Shown here piece by piece: positions 10,985-21,375 of a DNA stretch of 64,000 nt (its first letter is position 1; each line of letters begins with the position of its first letter). The translations under genes and the position numbers were made by a program. Under the pieces are notes generated by a model. It did not search any database. It saw nothing but the letters and a program-made list of their open reading frames with translations, and was not told the DNA's origin. Source of the DNA: Agarophyton chilense (taxonomy: Eukaryota; Rhodophyta; Florideophyceae; Gracilariales; Gracilariaceae); contig JARGXX010000097.1 in the NCBI GenBank assembly GCA_030374765.1, positions 1,113,141 to 1,177,140 on the forward strand. The letters are read 5' to 3'.

Positions 10985-11260
10985 AAGTCCTCCTTTTATA
11001 AACGCAAAGAACGACACGTGAGCATAAGCTACGTCTGTGTTTTCGGAAAGCTAGTATTGGGTTCTAGATTTCTAGTTTGGGTGTGCTAGAATGTCTATGG
11101 TTAGCATTCATAGATTCGCAGATTTTTGATGCTAGAATATCTAGCGCAAAAATACTAGCCCAAGTGAAGTTCGGGAAGAATGTAGAAAACTAGCAATTAT
11201 CCGTACTAACACCGGCACACTAGGAAGAATGGAAGAGAACTTCGGAGATATCTTTCGATA
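10985..11260 (+). repeat. Possible LTR remnant related to the Copia-3 3' flank
   Basis: The stretch TGAGCATAAGCTACGTCTG (from about 11021) continuing through GTTTTCGGAAAGCTAGTATT closely resembles the minus-strand sequence that follows the Copia-3 fragment at about 49340-49295. Both then become rich in CTAG-type words. It is probably a decayed LTR or solo LTR of that family. Exact ends were not found. Confidence 0.45.
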
Positions 11261-11542
11261 CTCATTAATCCTAGACCATGAATTCTACCGACAATGAAAA
11301 GAATACTGAACGCTATCTAGCGCATGATCATTCATTTAGCGCAGGTATCGTAGCTAGTATGAGCCGTTCAAATGCCCTGCACATTCAATTTAATGTCCTC
11401 TAATGACCCTAATGGCCAGTGCATAATACGGCGATCCTGCAACTGAGACCCGAAACGGGTCCCCGTTGCACGTGAAATGAGATCTTCCCAATTCGTATGC
11501 GGTGAACCGCTTTGCATCACGTCCCCCGATCGTTACGCTTCA

Positions 11543-11571
11543 CTTCGCGTCGCGCGAAGCGCGACGCGAAG
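11543..11571. repeat. Perfect 12-bp hairpin, CG-rich
   Basis: CTTCGCGTCGCG (11543-11554) and CGCGACGCGAAG (11560-11571) are exact inverted copies around a 5-nt loop. If the minus-strand intron-rich gene extends past 11641, this lies in its last exon or 3' untranslated region. Confidence 0.75.
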
Positions 11572-11640
11572 AACCCTCCATTCTCCGAGAACCGTCCGAG
11601 TAGTACACCAGTTCACCCTTCATCAATCCCAAATTCCTAC

Positions 11641-13067
11641 CTAAGTAGGTAGAAATCACAAAATCACACAAGTTAGAGCCCAATTCCTCGCTTCATGCAA
11701 GCACATTGCATATAAACAAACTTACCTCTGTCAATAATGTGCTTCTTGTATTGCCTCCACTTTCTTCAATCGCATCAATAAATAGAAAAAGGTCAGATCT
11801 CCGTCACAAAACAAACCCAAACCACATCAGCACGCCACTCACCTCTACAGCTACCACTTATCCCATCTCTTGTCCAATCTTGCCCCCTCTTCTCTTGCAG
11901 CAGCAAACAACGACAAGTCAGATCTCCTTCCCCAACGGCAAGTCAGATCTCCTTCCCTAACGCATACAAGATACGATGGAAGCTCGCACTTACCTTTGAT
12001 GCCACCATTTCCCGATCAACCATTGTCTTAACAAGAAAGAAATATAAGTCAGACTTCCACCAAAAATCGAAACCAAATTACTTCAATGACGCACTCACCT
12101 CCTAAGAAACTTGCTCGGCCCAGTCCTTCTAGAATATCTCCCTCCTCACCCAATCGCTCCTTTCTGTCGCTTCGCAGCAGCAAAAAGTAACATGTCAAAA
12201 CTCATTCCAAAAACAATACCAGACACAAGTAGCACTCGCACTTACCCGCACTTCCATCATTTCCCCTTCATACAACGTCGCCCGCACTTTCGTCACAATA
12301 AAAAAATACAAGTCAGATCTTCGTCAATAACAGAAAGAAATTCCTCAGGGACGCACTCACCTCCTAAGCCGCTTGCTTGATTCACTTCCTTCAAAGAGGT
12401 TCCCCTCCCCACACAATCTTTGCTCTCCGTCGCTTCGCAGCAGCAAACAAGAACACGTCAGATATCCTTCCTAAATCTCTACGAGACACCAGTACCACTC
12501 CCACTCACCTTTAACTCAACGAATCCTGGCCCCCCATTCCAATTTTCTGTCGCTTCGCAGCCACAGTCAAAAATATGTCAGGTCTCCGTACAGATTGCAG
12601 GGCAGAACACGTAGCAAACTCACCTGTTCATCATCATGAGGGCCGCTGAAATAGGTTTCCCATGTTTGCAACCAGAAGGAGAACAAACACACCAGGTCAA
12701 TGTAGCGCGCCGCGTACCTCCAAATCGCAACCCACTCACCCGCCTACCCTCCACCCCACGCTGCATCACCCATCGCTCCCGTCGCTCGTCGCCCTCTTGC
12801 GCATGACCACAAACAGTTTCAAGGCCACAGATCAGCACAGACGACGTACATCTCAATCGCAAGCTGATCAACCCGTCACCCCCCACACCGCACCCCATCA
12901 CTAAACGCCCCGGTCGTGCTCCGCCCGCTCGCGCAAAAATAGAAACAGAGTCAGCACTTGTGAAACGCAAGCGCAATACCGCTTCTGACGCACCTAGAAA
13001 CCGCAGAAGGTCCACAAGGTCCAGAAGTCATCATATCACAGGATCTCAAGATCCAACAACCGCTCAT
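11641..13067 (-). CDS. Candidate intron-dense gene of tandemly duplicated small exons
   Basis: On the minus strand, donor-like sites (mostly AG|GTGAGTG or GG|GTAAGTG; three weaker) begin at 12993, 12879, 12739, 12623, 12508, 12360, 12245, 12098, 11993, 11842 and 11725. Spacing runs about 105-117 or 140-151 bp, largely alternating. Between donors there is a CTGAC or TTGAC branch-like motif and then a plausible acceptor; the last intron ends CTACCTACTTAG at 11641. Exons would be only about 40-65 nt and their peptides are paralogous: ERLGEEGDILEGLGRAS and QRLCGEGNLFEG, or LYEGEMMEVR and VDREMVASK. A possible start is the ATG at 13067, with TATATTTTT about 45 bp upstream. The repeated peptide is vaguely TPR-like, but I do not assign a family. 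The alternative is a non-coding minisatellite that happens to carry splice-like words. Confidence 0.5.
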
Positions 13068-13120
13068 CCGGCCAATACTCACAATCAATACAAGTACACG
13101 CCGCCGCTCAAAAATATACA
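13067..13120 (-). promoter_or_regulatory. Possible TATA region of the intron-dense gene
   Basis: The minus strand reads GTTGTATATTTTTGAGC just upstream of the proposed ATG at 13067. The distance (about 45-50 bp) allows only a very short leader. Support is limited to the word match and position. Confidence 0.3.
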
Positions 13121-13288
13121 ACTTTGAATATTTTCATTCCAACCCACTTTCCAAGCCACATATGCGCCGTTTCTGTCTTGCCGCACGACTTGTGGGTGTC
13201 TCTGGCGCATCACTTGACCTTTTTGAGTACGCCTGATAAGTTTAAACTCTCCCCACCGCCCTCGTCGTGCATCTTCTTCACCTCCAGC

Positions 13289-13300
13289 CTGTATATAGTA
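13289..13300 (+). promoter_or_regulatory. Possible TATA box of the transposase gene
   Basis: GTATATAGTA lies about 85 bp upstream of the ATG at 13380 and is followed by a pyrimidine-rich tract. The intron-dense gene on the other strand starts about 220 bp away, so this would be one half of a divergent promoter region. Confidence 0.35.
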
Positions 13301-13379
13301 TCCCCCTCTCTCCTCGTCCTACGTCTTTTTCACCTCCCCGATTTACTTTCCGAGATCGAGCGCAGGCACCCTCCACCAC

Positions 13380-13549
13380 ATGCAGCGTTGTCGCTTCCCA
13401 AGGTGCACCTTCGAGACAAAAGGTCATACCTCCCTTGTCCAACACCAGCGCCGGTGTCGCTACCGCACCACCCGCAACGCCTTCGTCGCCACCACCCCAA
13501 AAGATGGAACTCAATTCCCACCACGCACGAAGCGCCCACGCGTCCAGAC
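13380..13549 (+). pseudogene. Transposase N-terminal exon (C2HC finger), cut by Copia-1
   Basis: From the ATG at 13380 the frame gives MQRCRFPRCTFETKGHTSL and continues with a C4-x4-C9-x12-H22-x3-C26 zinc-finger pattern, as found at the N terminus of Plavaka/CACTA-like transposases. The finger is followed by a basic, Pro-rich linker ending in RPRVQ at the insertion site. Copia-1 enters after CAGAC (13545-13549) and the frame stops 11 bases inside the LTR. If the element is ignored, the same frame continues without a stop at 26110, which links this exon to the large transposase body 12.5 kb away. The start codon is preceded by CCACC-like sequence. Confidence 0.6.
13545..13549. repeat. Target-site duplication CAGAC, left copy
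   Basis: CAGAC directly precedes TGTTGG, the first bases of the Copia-1 LTR. The identical pentamer follows the end of the third LTR at 26110-26114. Confidence 0.9.
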
Positions 13550-14237
13550 TGTTGGCTGTTGACCCTGTGCTGTCACTGAAAAACAAAAGTGCAGGGGAGC
13601 ATGGGCTGTTTTGGAGGGTGCCCCTGGAAAAGCGCATATGCGTGTCAGTCGGATCTCAACGTGAACTCGGGCTGTGATTGGCTACTGCAAATGTGCACAT
13701 GCAATGTGGTGTGTACAAGTGGTATGGCACTATTGGGTTTGTCTGTGGTACACGTGTGTACGTGGTCTACTTGTACTACTGTGCACGCTGTTCAATATGT
13801 CCAGCTGGTGTACTATGAACACATCTCACAAGGTGTAACGAATGTACTTGGAGAAGAGACGTGACATGTGTATTACAGGAGACTTGGTGTACTGTGCTGG
13901 AACGTGAATGTGTATGGAGGCGGATTGCAAGTAGTGTATGCTGGCATATTGAATTTGTGCACACGTCAGTGTAATTATGGGCTGTGCACTGTATATTGCC
14001 TTGTTGTGCGCTGCAATGAACATTGACTAGGGTTAATGTCATGCTTGAATATGATTGGTAGTATTGAGTGTCCCTGCTTTGTAGTCTAGGGTTTACTTTG
14101 AGTTGGAGTCTAGACAGCTGACGTTTTGAAGTAGTATATAAGTGAAAGTTTGAGCGCCTCCAAGTAAATCCAAGCCAGAGCTGGCGAACTTCCTTTTCAT
14201 TCCCTCAACCTTTCCTTCAGCTTTTCCCTTTCCATCA
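13550..14237 (+). repeat. Copia-1 LTR 1
   Basis: It starts TGTTGGCTG and ends TTTCCATCA, with canonical TG...CA ends. It carries the CGCATATGCG palindrome and the TGATTGGCTACTGCAAATG block shared with Copia-2 LTRs, and a TATATAAG box near its 3' end. LTR 2 and LTR 3 look identical by eye. Confidence 0.92.
14135..14142 (+). promoter_or_regulatory. TATA box in the Copia-1 LTR
   Basis: TATATAAG lies 96 bp before the LTR end, where an LTR promoter is expected. The same box recurs in LTR 2 and LTR 3 (offsets 5936 and 11872) and in the Copia-1c LTR near 50459 on the minus strand. Confidence 0.6.
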
Positions 14238-14251
14238 GGTTATGGGCCCAG
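14238..14251 (+). other. Copia-1a primer-binding site (initiator tRNA-Met anticodon arm)
   Basis: GGTTATGGGCCCAG follows the LTR without a gap. It is complementary to CTGGGCCCATAACC, the anticodon stem-loop of eukaryotic initiator tRNA-Met, and not to the tRNA 3' CCA end. Drosophila copia is known to use a 5' half of this tRNA as primer, so the same half-tRNA priming is inferred here. Confidence 0.8.
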
Positions 14252-15439
14252 CCCCGCTGACCTCTGCCGTCTAGTTCGTCTCTCGCCGCTCTCCCGCACC
14301 GCCGTTCACCCGTTTCGCTGTTCTATTCTCTTCGTTTCCGCCGTAGTAGCCGTTTCGTCGGGTGTGTGACCGTATCGTGGGTTGGTGTTGGTATTTTCTT
14401 TCGGTCTTGCGTTACTCCCTGAGGGCGTTGTGGTGGTAGTGGTTGGACGTTGTTATCGTGATTGTGTTTGGGTGCTCGTTGTTGCCCGTGTTTGTCGATC
14501 GCTATCCGTTTCGTTTGGTCTCCCTCTCTTTCGTTGTTTTGTGGATCCCTGCGTCGTGTTGCAGGTTCTGATCTGAGAGGTTGAGGACCGTGTTTGTTGA
14601 AGTCTGGGCCTGGAGTTCTTGGCTCAGCGTTCGTGTGTGTTTTTGTGTTTGGTCTGCATCTTTGCCTGTGCGACGAGCGGTTGATCCGAGGTACTTTGGG
14701 TGATTCCTTGTACTCGGGGACGTTAGCCTGGCGGCTTGAACCAAAGCAGGTGTACTGTCAAGCGGGTTCCCCACTGGTCCTTTTAGGGCGGATAACAGTG
14801 ACGGTCGAAAGATCTGGTTGAACTTTGCGGGTGCATTTGTGGACGGGGTGCCGTGGCGCACTGCATTTGGCTGGTTGTTTGACTTTGTGTGTGAGCCCGA
14901 CCTTTGTGGTTGGGCACTTGGACTGTTGTGAACAGCATCCATAAGGAGCTTTTGATCCGCAGTACGCGGGGAGGCGACGTTTCGAAGGCTGACCTCCTTT
15001 TCAGGATCAGGCCGCGTGCGATCTTCATTGATTGCTCGTTAGAAGCGTATCTTGGTGTTGAAGTAGCTTCGGTTTCGAGGTCGCGCTAGTTCTTGAAAGA
15101 GGCCAGAGAGGGTCAACTTGGTGAAGGCATATCTTCGGTCATTAACCATCCTCTGGAAGCCTCGTAAGGAGCAACGCGCCTTCTCCTTTTGACGTGGGAG
15201 GAGGTAGACTGCAGAAAACCGTTATCTACCCAGAAGAGCTCTGGGGGCCAGGGGTCCGACCTTTAGGGACGCGGGTATAGGAAGCCCTGCCAGTGCGCCC
15301 GCAGACTATTGTCTGTTCAATCTTGAAGACTTATTTGTTGTTTGTTGTTTTTACTTTGTTGTTGTTGTCTGTTGTTGTTGTTCACTTGTCTGTTGCTGTC
15401 AAGCCATCTCTCTCGGCCTCTTGTGACACTTTGCACACC
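14252..15439 (+). other. Copia-1a untranslated leader
   Basis: This is 1.2 kb between the PBS and the gag ATG. It is T/G-rich and has a (TTG)n-like tract at about 15330-15390. Small open frames on both strands repeat exactly in the second unit, but they have no protein features and I do not treat them as genes. Packaging signals would be expected here. Confidence 0.6.
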
Positions 15440-18400
15440 ATGGATTCGTTCAGTGGGGTGAAAATCGAAAAGCTGGTTGAGGATAACTTCCACGTATGGA
15501 AGCAGAAGATTGAGCTGCTGCTTGCACTCAAGGACCTCGACGGCCACCTCGACTCTGTTAGACCCACTGACGAAGATGAGCTGTCGACTTGGAAAAAGAA
15601 AGATGCCAAGGCCAGAGCTATTATTGGTCTCACACTCAGCGATGAGCATTTAGATCATGTGCGGGACGCCGACAACGCTGCCGATATGTGGAAAGCCATT
15701 TGCGATGTGTTCCAACGCAAGACTCTGCTCAACAAAATCAACGCCCGACGGTCCTTCTACTCTGCCAAGATGCGTGATGATGAGAAAATGCTACAGTTCA
15801 TCAACCGTGTACGTCATCTGGCATCGGACCTGAAGTGTATGGACGTTGTTGTTGAGGAGGAGGACATTGCTATGGCCATCCTATGCGGACTTCCGGAAAG
15901 ATTCGAGCACCTCATCGTCGCAATTGATACCACGATTGGCGATCGTCAACTCACTCTAGAGTTTGTGAAGAGTCGTCTGCTGCAAGAAGAGCAGCGAATG
16001 AACGATCGTGCCAAGGAGGAGCCTGGTGGAAGTGAGGCAGCTTTGGTTGGCAGGCAGTCGCGATGGAAGAACATCGAGTGTCATTATTGTCATAAGAAGG
16101 GTCATATCCAGAGGAACTGTTTCAAGAAGCAACGTGATGGGGCTAACATGAATCAGGTCGGTGCTGCTCACCCAACTGTCAATACTGAGCTCAGCGATGA
16201 GCGAGGTACGGGTGGCAACGACTCTGACTTTGTATGTCTCATTGCTACTGGCTCTGATAAAGCCACGAACAGTGACTGGATTGTTGACTCTGGTGCTACT
16301 GCCCACATGACTTTTGACGAATCCATGTTCCAAACATATGATAGTAAGGTGTCTTCTGGCGTTAGCATCGGTAATGATTCCAAACTAGAGTCTGTTGGTC
16401 ACGGTAGTGTGGAGCTTGATCTGATTGTGGAAGGGTCCAAACGAAAGTGCCAGCTGAAGCAAGTTGTTCATGTACCGAATTTAAGGTACCATTTGCTTTC
16501 TGTATCGGCGATTTGTGATGTGGGGTGCAAAGTAGTGTTTGAAAAAGAGAAGGTATGTGTATACAAGGGGTCAAAAGTGGTTGCCTTGGGGCGCCGCGTC
16601 AAAGGCCTATACTACCTTTGCACTGCTGCACACCAGTGTTCAGATGTAAACAGCGCACTTGTGTCGGACTTGTCACTATGGCATGCTCGAATGGCTCATG
16701 TGAATGTGGATGGTATCAAGCATATGGCTCGAAACAAGGTTGTGTCAGGGCTCAATGTAGACGTTGCGCAGGATTCAGATGTGTGTGGCTCATGTGTAGT
16801 AGGAAAAGCAACCCGTGCTCCGACTCCCAAGCAAGGGGGGGAACGAGCAAAACACGTACTGGAACTTGTTCACTCCGATGTGTCAGGTCCAGTAAGTGTG
16901 AAATCCTTGGGAGGCTCGCACTACTTCGTCACATTCATCGATGATCACAGTCGTTTCTGCTTCTTCTACATGCTCAAAACTAAGGATGAGGTGTTCCAGA
17001 TGTTCCTAAGGTGGCTCAAGTTTGTTCAAAACCAAACCGGCAGACAAGTGAAAACCATCACCGCACGTGAGAGTGTGCTCAAAGCATTGCGCACTGACAA
17101 CGGTGGTGAATATTTGTCACATCGTTTTACCAAAGAACTTGAACGTCACGGTATTGAGCATCAGCGAACTGTGCCTTACAATCCTCAGCAGAATGGACTT
17201 GCCGAACGGTTCAACCGCACACTCATGGACTTGGTCAGATCGATGTTATGTCACAAGAAATTGCCAAAGCACTTTTGGGCTGAGGCACTGAATGTTGCAG
17301 TGTATGTGCGCAACCGTGTGACTTGCAAAGCTCTTCCAAGTAGTGTGACACCATATGAACTGTGGCATGGTCAGAAGCCTGATGTGAGCAACCTGCGTGT
17401 GTTTGGGAGCCGATGCTGGTACAAGGTTGTGGATCATAAGCTGAAGAAGCTAGAGGAGCGTGGTGTGGAAGCTATCTTTATTGGGTACACCCCAGGGTCT
17501 CACGGATACAAGTTGTGGGACTCTGAAAAGAAAAAGGTGATTGTGTCAAGAGATGTACGGTTTGATGAGTTTTCGGGCTCAGACAACCAGTTTAGCTATG
17601 AGGAAGAGGACTACGCAGACATTGACTTTAGTAATATGTCTAGTTCACATGATACCTCTACATCTGACACATCTGGTGGACCCAGCGATGATGACCCTTC
17701 TGCGCCTTTGCCTGACTCTGATGATGCTTCTGACAGCTCTGTTGATGATTCCGCAGCTGATAAATCAGTTGAGCCTGTAGTGCATGAGACACAACCTGTT
17801 CGTAGGTCCACGCGTGAACGTAGGAAGCCGAGCTCATGGTGGCGTGCAACTGCTCTACTCACTGCCAGTGATGACACCCCGCCGTCATATGATGATGCTG
17901 TGTCACGTCCTGATTCCGAAGCATGGAAGAAGGCAATGAAGAGTGAGTACCAGTCACTAATTGAGCATGACACATGGGACTTAGTGCCAAGGCCAGCAGA
18001 CAGCAACGTGATTTCGTCCAAGTGGGTGTATGTGCAGAAGTATGAAGCAGCACCATCTGGTGAACCAACTATCAGGTACAAGGCTCGTATGGTTGCTAGA
18101 GGATTCCTGCAGATCGAGGGTGTTGACTTTTCTGAAACATATGCACCTGTTGTTAAGTTTACCTCGATCAGGATGATTCTGTCAGTGACTGCTGTACGAG
18201 ACTTTCATTTGCACCAGATGGATGTGAAAACAGCTTTTCTGAACGGTGACCTTGAGGAGACGGTGTACATGGAGCAGCCAACAGGTTTTGTGCAGCAAGG
18301 TAACGAGGATCTGGTGTGTCGTTTGAAGAAAGCCATCTATGGGCTACGACAGGCACCCAGACAGTGACATGCAAAGATATACTCGTTCCTTGTTGAGGAG

Positions 18401-19465
18401 ATGCAGTTGACGCCAAATGACGCAGATGAGTGTGTGTACAGCGGAAAGATACTGGGATTTGTTGTTTTGATTGCTCTATACGTTGATGACTTGCTTATTG
18501 CAAGTCCGAGCATGAAGACAATGGATCGTGTAAAGGCAGAGCTGTCGTCTCGGTTCCACATGAAAGACCTCTATCAAGCTCGCATGGTACTCGGATTCGA
18601 GATCCACCGTGACAGAGTTAAGCGAGAGTTGTATCTGACTCAGTCTGCGTACACACAAAAGGTCTTGGAACGTTTTGGCATGCACCAGTCCAAACCAGTT
18701 GACACTCCAATGGAAGTTGGCATGGACCTGTCTGCGATTCAGGATGTACTCAGGGAGGTGCCGTACCGTCCGGCAATTGGCTGTCTCATGTACTTGTCTG
18801 TAGGAACTCGTCCAGATATCTCATACGCGGTGTCCAAACTTGCCAAGTATGTTGAGAAACCTGGAGAGATTCACTGGAAGGCAGTCAAACGTGTGCTTCG
18901 CTATCTCAACGGTACTTGTACATTTGGTCTCACCTACGGCTTAAACACCGATTTGGCACTTCAAGGCTACGTGGACTCTGACTGGGCAGGCGATGTTGCA
19001 AACCGCAAGTCTACCAGTGGGTACTTGTTCATGATGGCTGGAGGTCCTGTGTCATGGTGTTCACGTCAGCAAGAAGTGGTTGCACTGTCTAGTGCTGAAG
19101 CTGAGTATGTGAGTCTGTGCAGTGGTTCCAAAGAGGCCATCTGGCTTAGGCGTTTGTGGAATGGCATCGGCATAGTCATTGGAGTAGAAGTGGACGATTC
19201 GGTAAAGTTGCTTGTTGAACCAACGCCTGTATATGTTGACAACCAAGGGTGCATTGACCTTGCCCGAAATGGCGTTGTCAACAAGCGTACCAAGCATATC
19301 GACATTCGTTTTCACTTTACTCGAGAAGCTCTACGTGACAAGTCGATTGTGTTGTTCTACTGCCCTACCGATTGTATGACAGCCGATATGCTCAACAAAC
19401 CACTTTGCCGTGTGAAGCACGAGAGGTTCCGTGAAGACAGTGGCGTCCGACACCTAGACCTTTGA
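15440..19465 (+). pseudogene. gag-pol: Copia-1a gag-pol polyprotein, one in-frame TGA
   Basis: The start is the ATG at 15440 (CACCATGG context). The open frame extends upstream to 15293, but that part is poorly coding. Domains in order, by residue: Gag; CCHC knuckle CHYCHKKGHIQRNC from about 214; protease VDSGATAHM near 283; integrase HHCC from about 415, with D480, D553 and E589 (35 residues between the last two); RT with YAPVVKFTSIR and VKTAFLNGD; YVDD near 1014; RNase H YVDSDWAGD and LSSAEAEY. It ends with the tRNA-proximal HIDIRFHF segment. A TGA at 18365-18367 (codon 976) sits at the conserved Trp position after GLRQAPRQ, and the frame continues unbroken to the stop at 19463-19465. The polyprotein is therefore cut within RT before the catalytic box. 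It could move only with help from another copy or by readthrough. Confidence 0.9.
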
Positions 19466-19485
19466 AGTCAGTGACAGAGGGGGAG

Positions 19486-20173
19486 TGTTGGCTGTTGACC
19501 CTGTGCTGTCACTGAAAAACAAAAGTGCAGGGGAGCATGGGCTGTTTTGGAGGGTGCCCCTGGAAAAGCGCATATGCGTGTCAGTCGGATCTCAACGTGA
19601 ACTCGGGCTGTGATTGGCTACTGCAAATGTGCACATGCAATGTGGTGTGTACAAGTGGTATGGCACTATTGGGTTTGTCTGTGGTACACGTGTGTACGTG
19701 GTCTACTTGTACTACTGTGCACGCTGTTCAATATGTCCAGCTGGTGTACTATGAACACATCTCACAAGGTGTAACGAATGTACTTGGAGAAGAGACGTGA
19801 CATGTGTATTACAGGAGACTTGGTGTACTGTGCTGGAACGTGAATGTGTATGGAGGCGGATTGCAAGTAGTGTATGCTGGCATATTGAATTTGTGCACAC
19901 GTCAGTGTAATTATGGGCTGTGCACTGTATATTGCCTTGTTGTGCGCTGCAATGAACATTGACTAGGGTTAATGTCATGCTTGAATATGATTGGTAGTAT
20001 TGAGTGTCCCTGCTTTGTAGTCTAGGGTTTACTTTGAGTTGGAGTCTAGACAGCTGACGTTTTGAAGTAGTATATAAGTGAAAGTTTGAGCGCCTCCAAG
20101 TAAATCCAAGCCAGAGCTGGCGAACTTCCTTTTCATTCCCTCAACCTTTCCTTCAGCTTTTCCCTTTCCATCA
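19486..20173 (+). repeat. Copia-1 LTR 2 (shared, central)
   Basis: It lies exactly 5936 bp after LTR 1 and has the same ends. It serves as 3' LTR of the first unit and 5' LTR of the second. No target duplication flanks it, which shows that the two units did not insert separately. Confidence 0.92.
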
Positions 20174-20187
20174 GGTTATGGGCCCAG
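20174..20187 (+). other. Copia-1b primer-binding site
   Basis: This is the same GGTTATGGGCCCAG sequence directly after LTR 2, complementary to the initiator tRNA-Met anticodon arm. Confidence 0.8.
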
Positions 20188-21375
20188 CCCCGCTGACCTC
20201 TGCCGTCTAGTTCGTCTCTCGCCGCTCTCCCGCACCGCCGTTCACCCGTTTCGCTGTTCTATTCTCTTCGTTTCCGCCGTAGTAGCCGTTTCGTCGGGTG
20301 TGTGACCGTATCGTGGGTTGGTGTTGGTATTTTCTTTCGGTCTTGCGTTACTCCCTGAGGGCGTTGTGGTGGTAGTGGTTGGACGTTGTTATCGTGATTG
20401 TGTTTGGGTGCTCGTTGTTGCCCGTGTTTGTCGATCGCTATCCGTTTCGTTTGGTCTCCCTCTCTTTCGTTGTTTTGTGGATCCCTGCGTCGTGTTGCAG
20501 GTTCTGATCTGAGAGGTTGAGGACCGTGTTTGTTGAAGTCTGGGCCTGGAGTTCTTGGCTCAGCGTTCGTGTGTGTTTTTGTGTTTGGTCTGCATCTTTG
20601 CCTGTGCGACGAGCGGTTGATCCGAGGTACTTTGGGTGATTCCTTGTACTCGGGGACGTTAGCCTGGCGGCTTGAACCAAAGCAGGTGTACTGTCAAGCG
20701 GGTTCCCCACTGGTCCTTTTAGGGCGGATAACAGTGACGGTCGAAAGATCTGGTTGAACTTTGCGGGTGCATTTGTGGACGGGGTGCCGTGGCGCACTGC
20801 ATTTGGCTGGTTGTTTGACTTTGTGTGTGAGCCCGACCTTTGTGGTTGGGCACTTGGACTGTTGTGAACAGCATCCATAAGGAGCTTTTGATCCGCAGTA
20901 CGCGGGGAGGCGACGTTTCGAAGGCTGACCTCCTTTTCAGGATCAGGCCGCGTGCGATCTTCATTGATTGCTCGTTAGAAGCGTATCTTGGTGTTGAAGT
21001 AGCTTCGGTTTCGAGGTCGCGCTAGTTCTTGAAAGAGGCCAGAGAGGGTCAACTTGGTGAAGGCATATCTTCGGTCATTAACCATCCTCTGGAAGCCTCG
21101 TAAGGAGCAACGCGCCTTCTCCTTTTGACGTGGGAGGAGGTAGACTGCAGAAAACCGTTATCTACCCAGAAGAGCTCTGGGGGCCAGGGGTCCGACCTTT
21201 AGGGACGCGGGTATAGGAAGCCCTGCCAGTGCGCCCGCAGACTATTGTCTGTTCAATCTTGAAGACTTATTTGTTGTTTGTTGTTTTTACTTTGTTGTTG
21301 TTGTCTGTTGTTGTTGTTCACTTGTCTGTTGCTGTCAAGCCATCTCTCTCGGCCTCTTGTGACACTTTGCACACC

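Noticed and set aside
12620-13015. A single 131-codon minus-strand exon
   Set aside because: The open stretch includes donor-like sites and intron-like segments continuous with the repeated pattern downstream. It is better explained as exons plus short introns that happen to be open.
14382-15089. Small open frames in the Copia-1 leader (and exact copies at 20318-21025)
   Set aside because: They recur only because the unit is duplicated, lie between the PBS and the gag start, overlap on both strands and have no protein features.
15293-15439. An upstream start giving a hydrophobic, signal-like N terminus to Copia-1 Gag
   Set aside because: The start would be GTG, the extension is low-complexity Val/Leu from a TTG-rich tract, and the ATG at 15440 has good context and begins the conserved Gag sequence.
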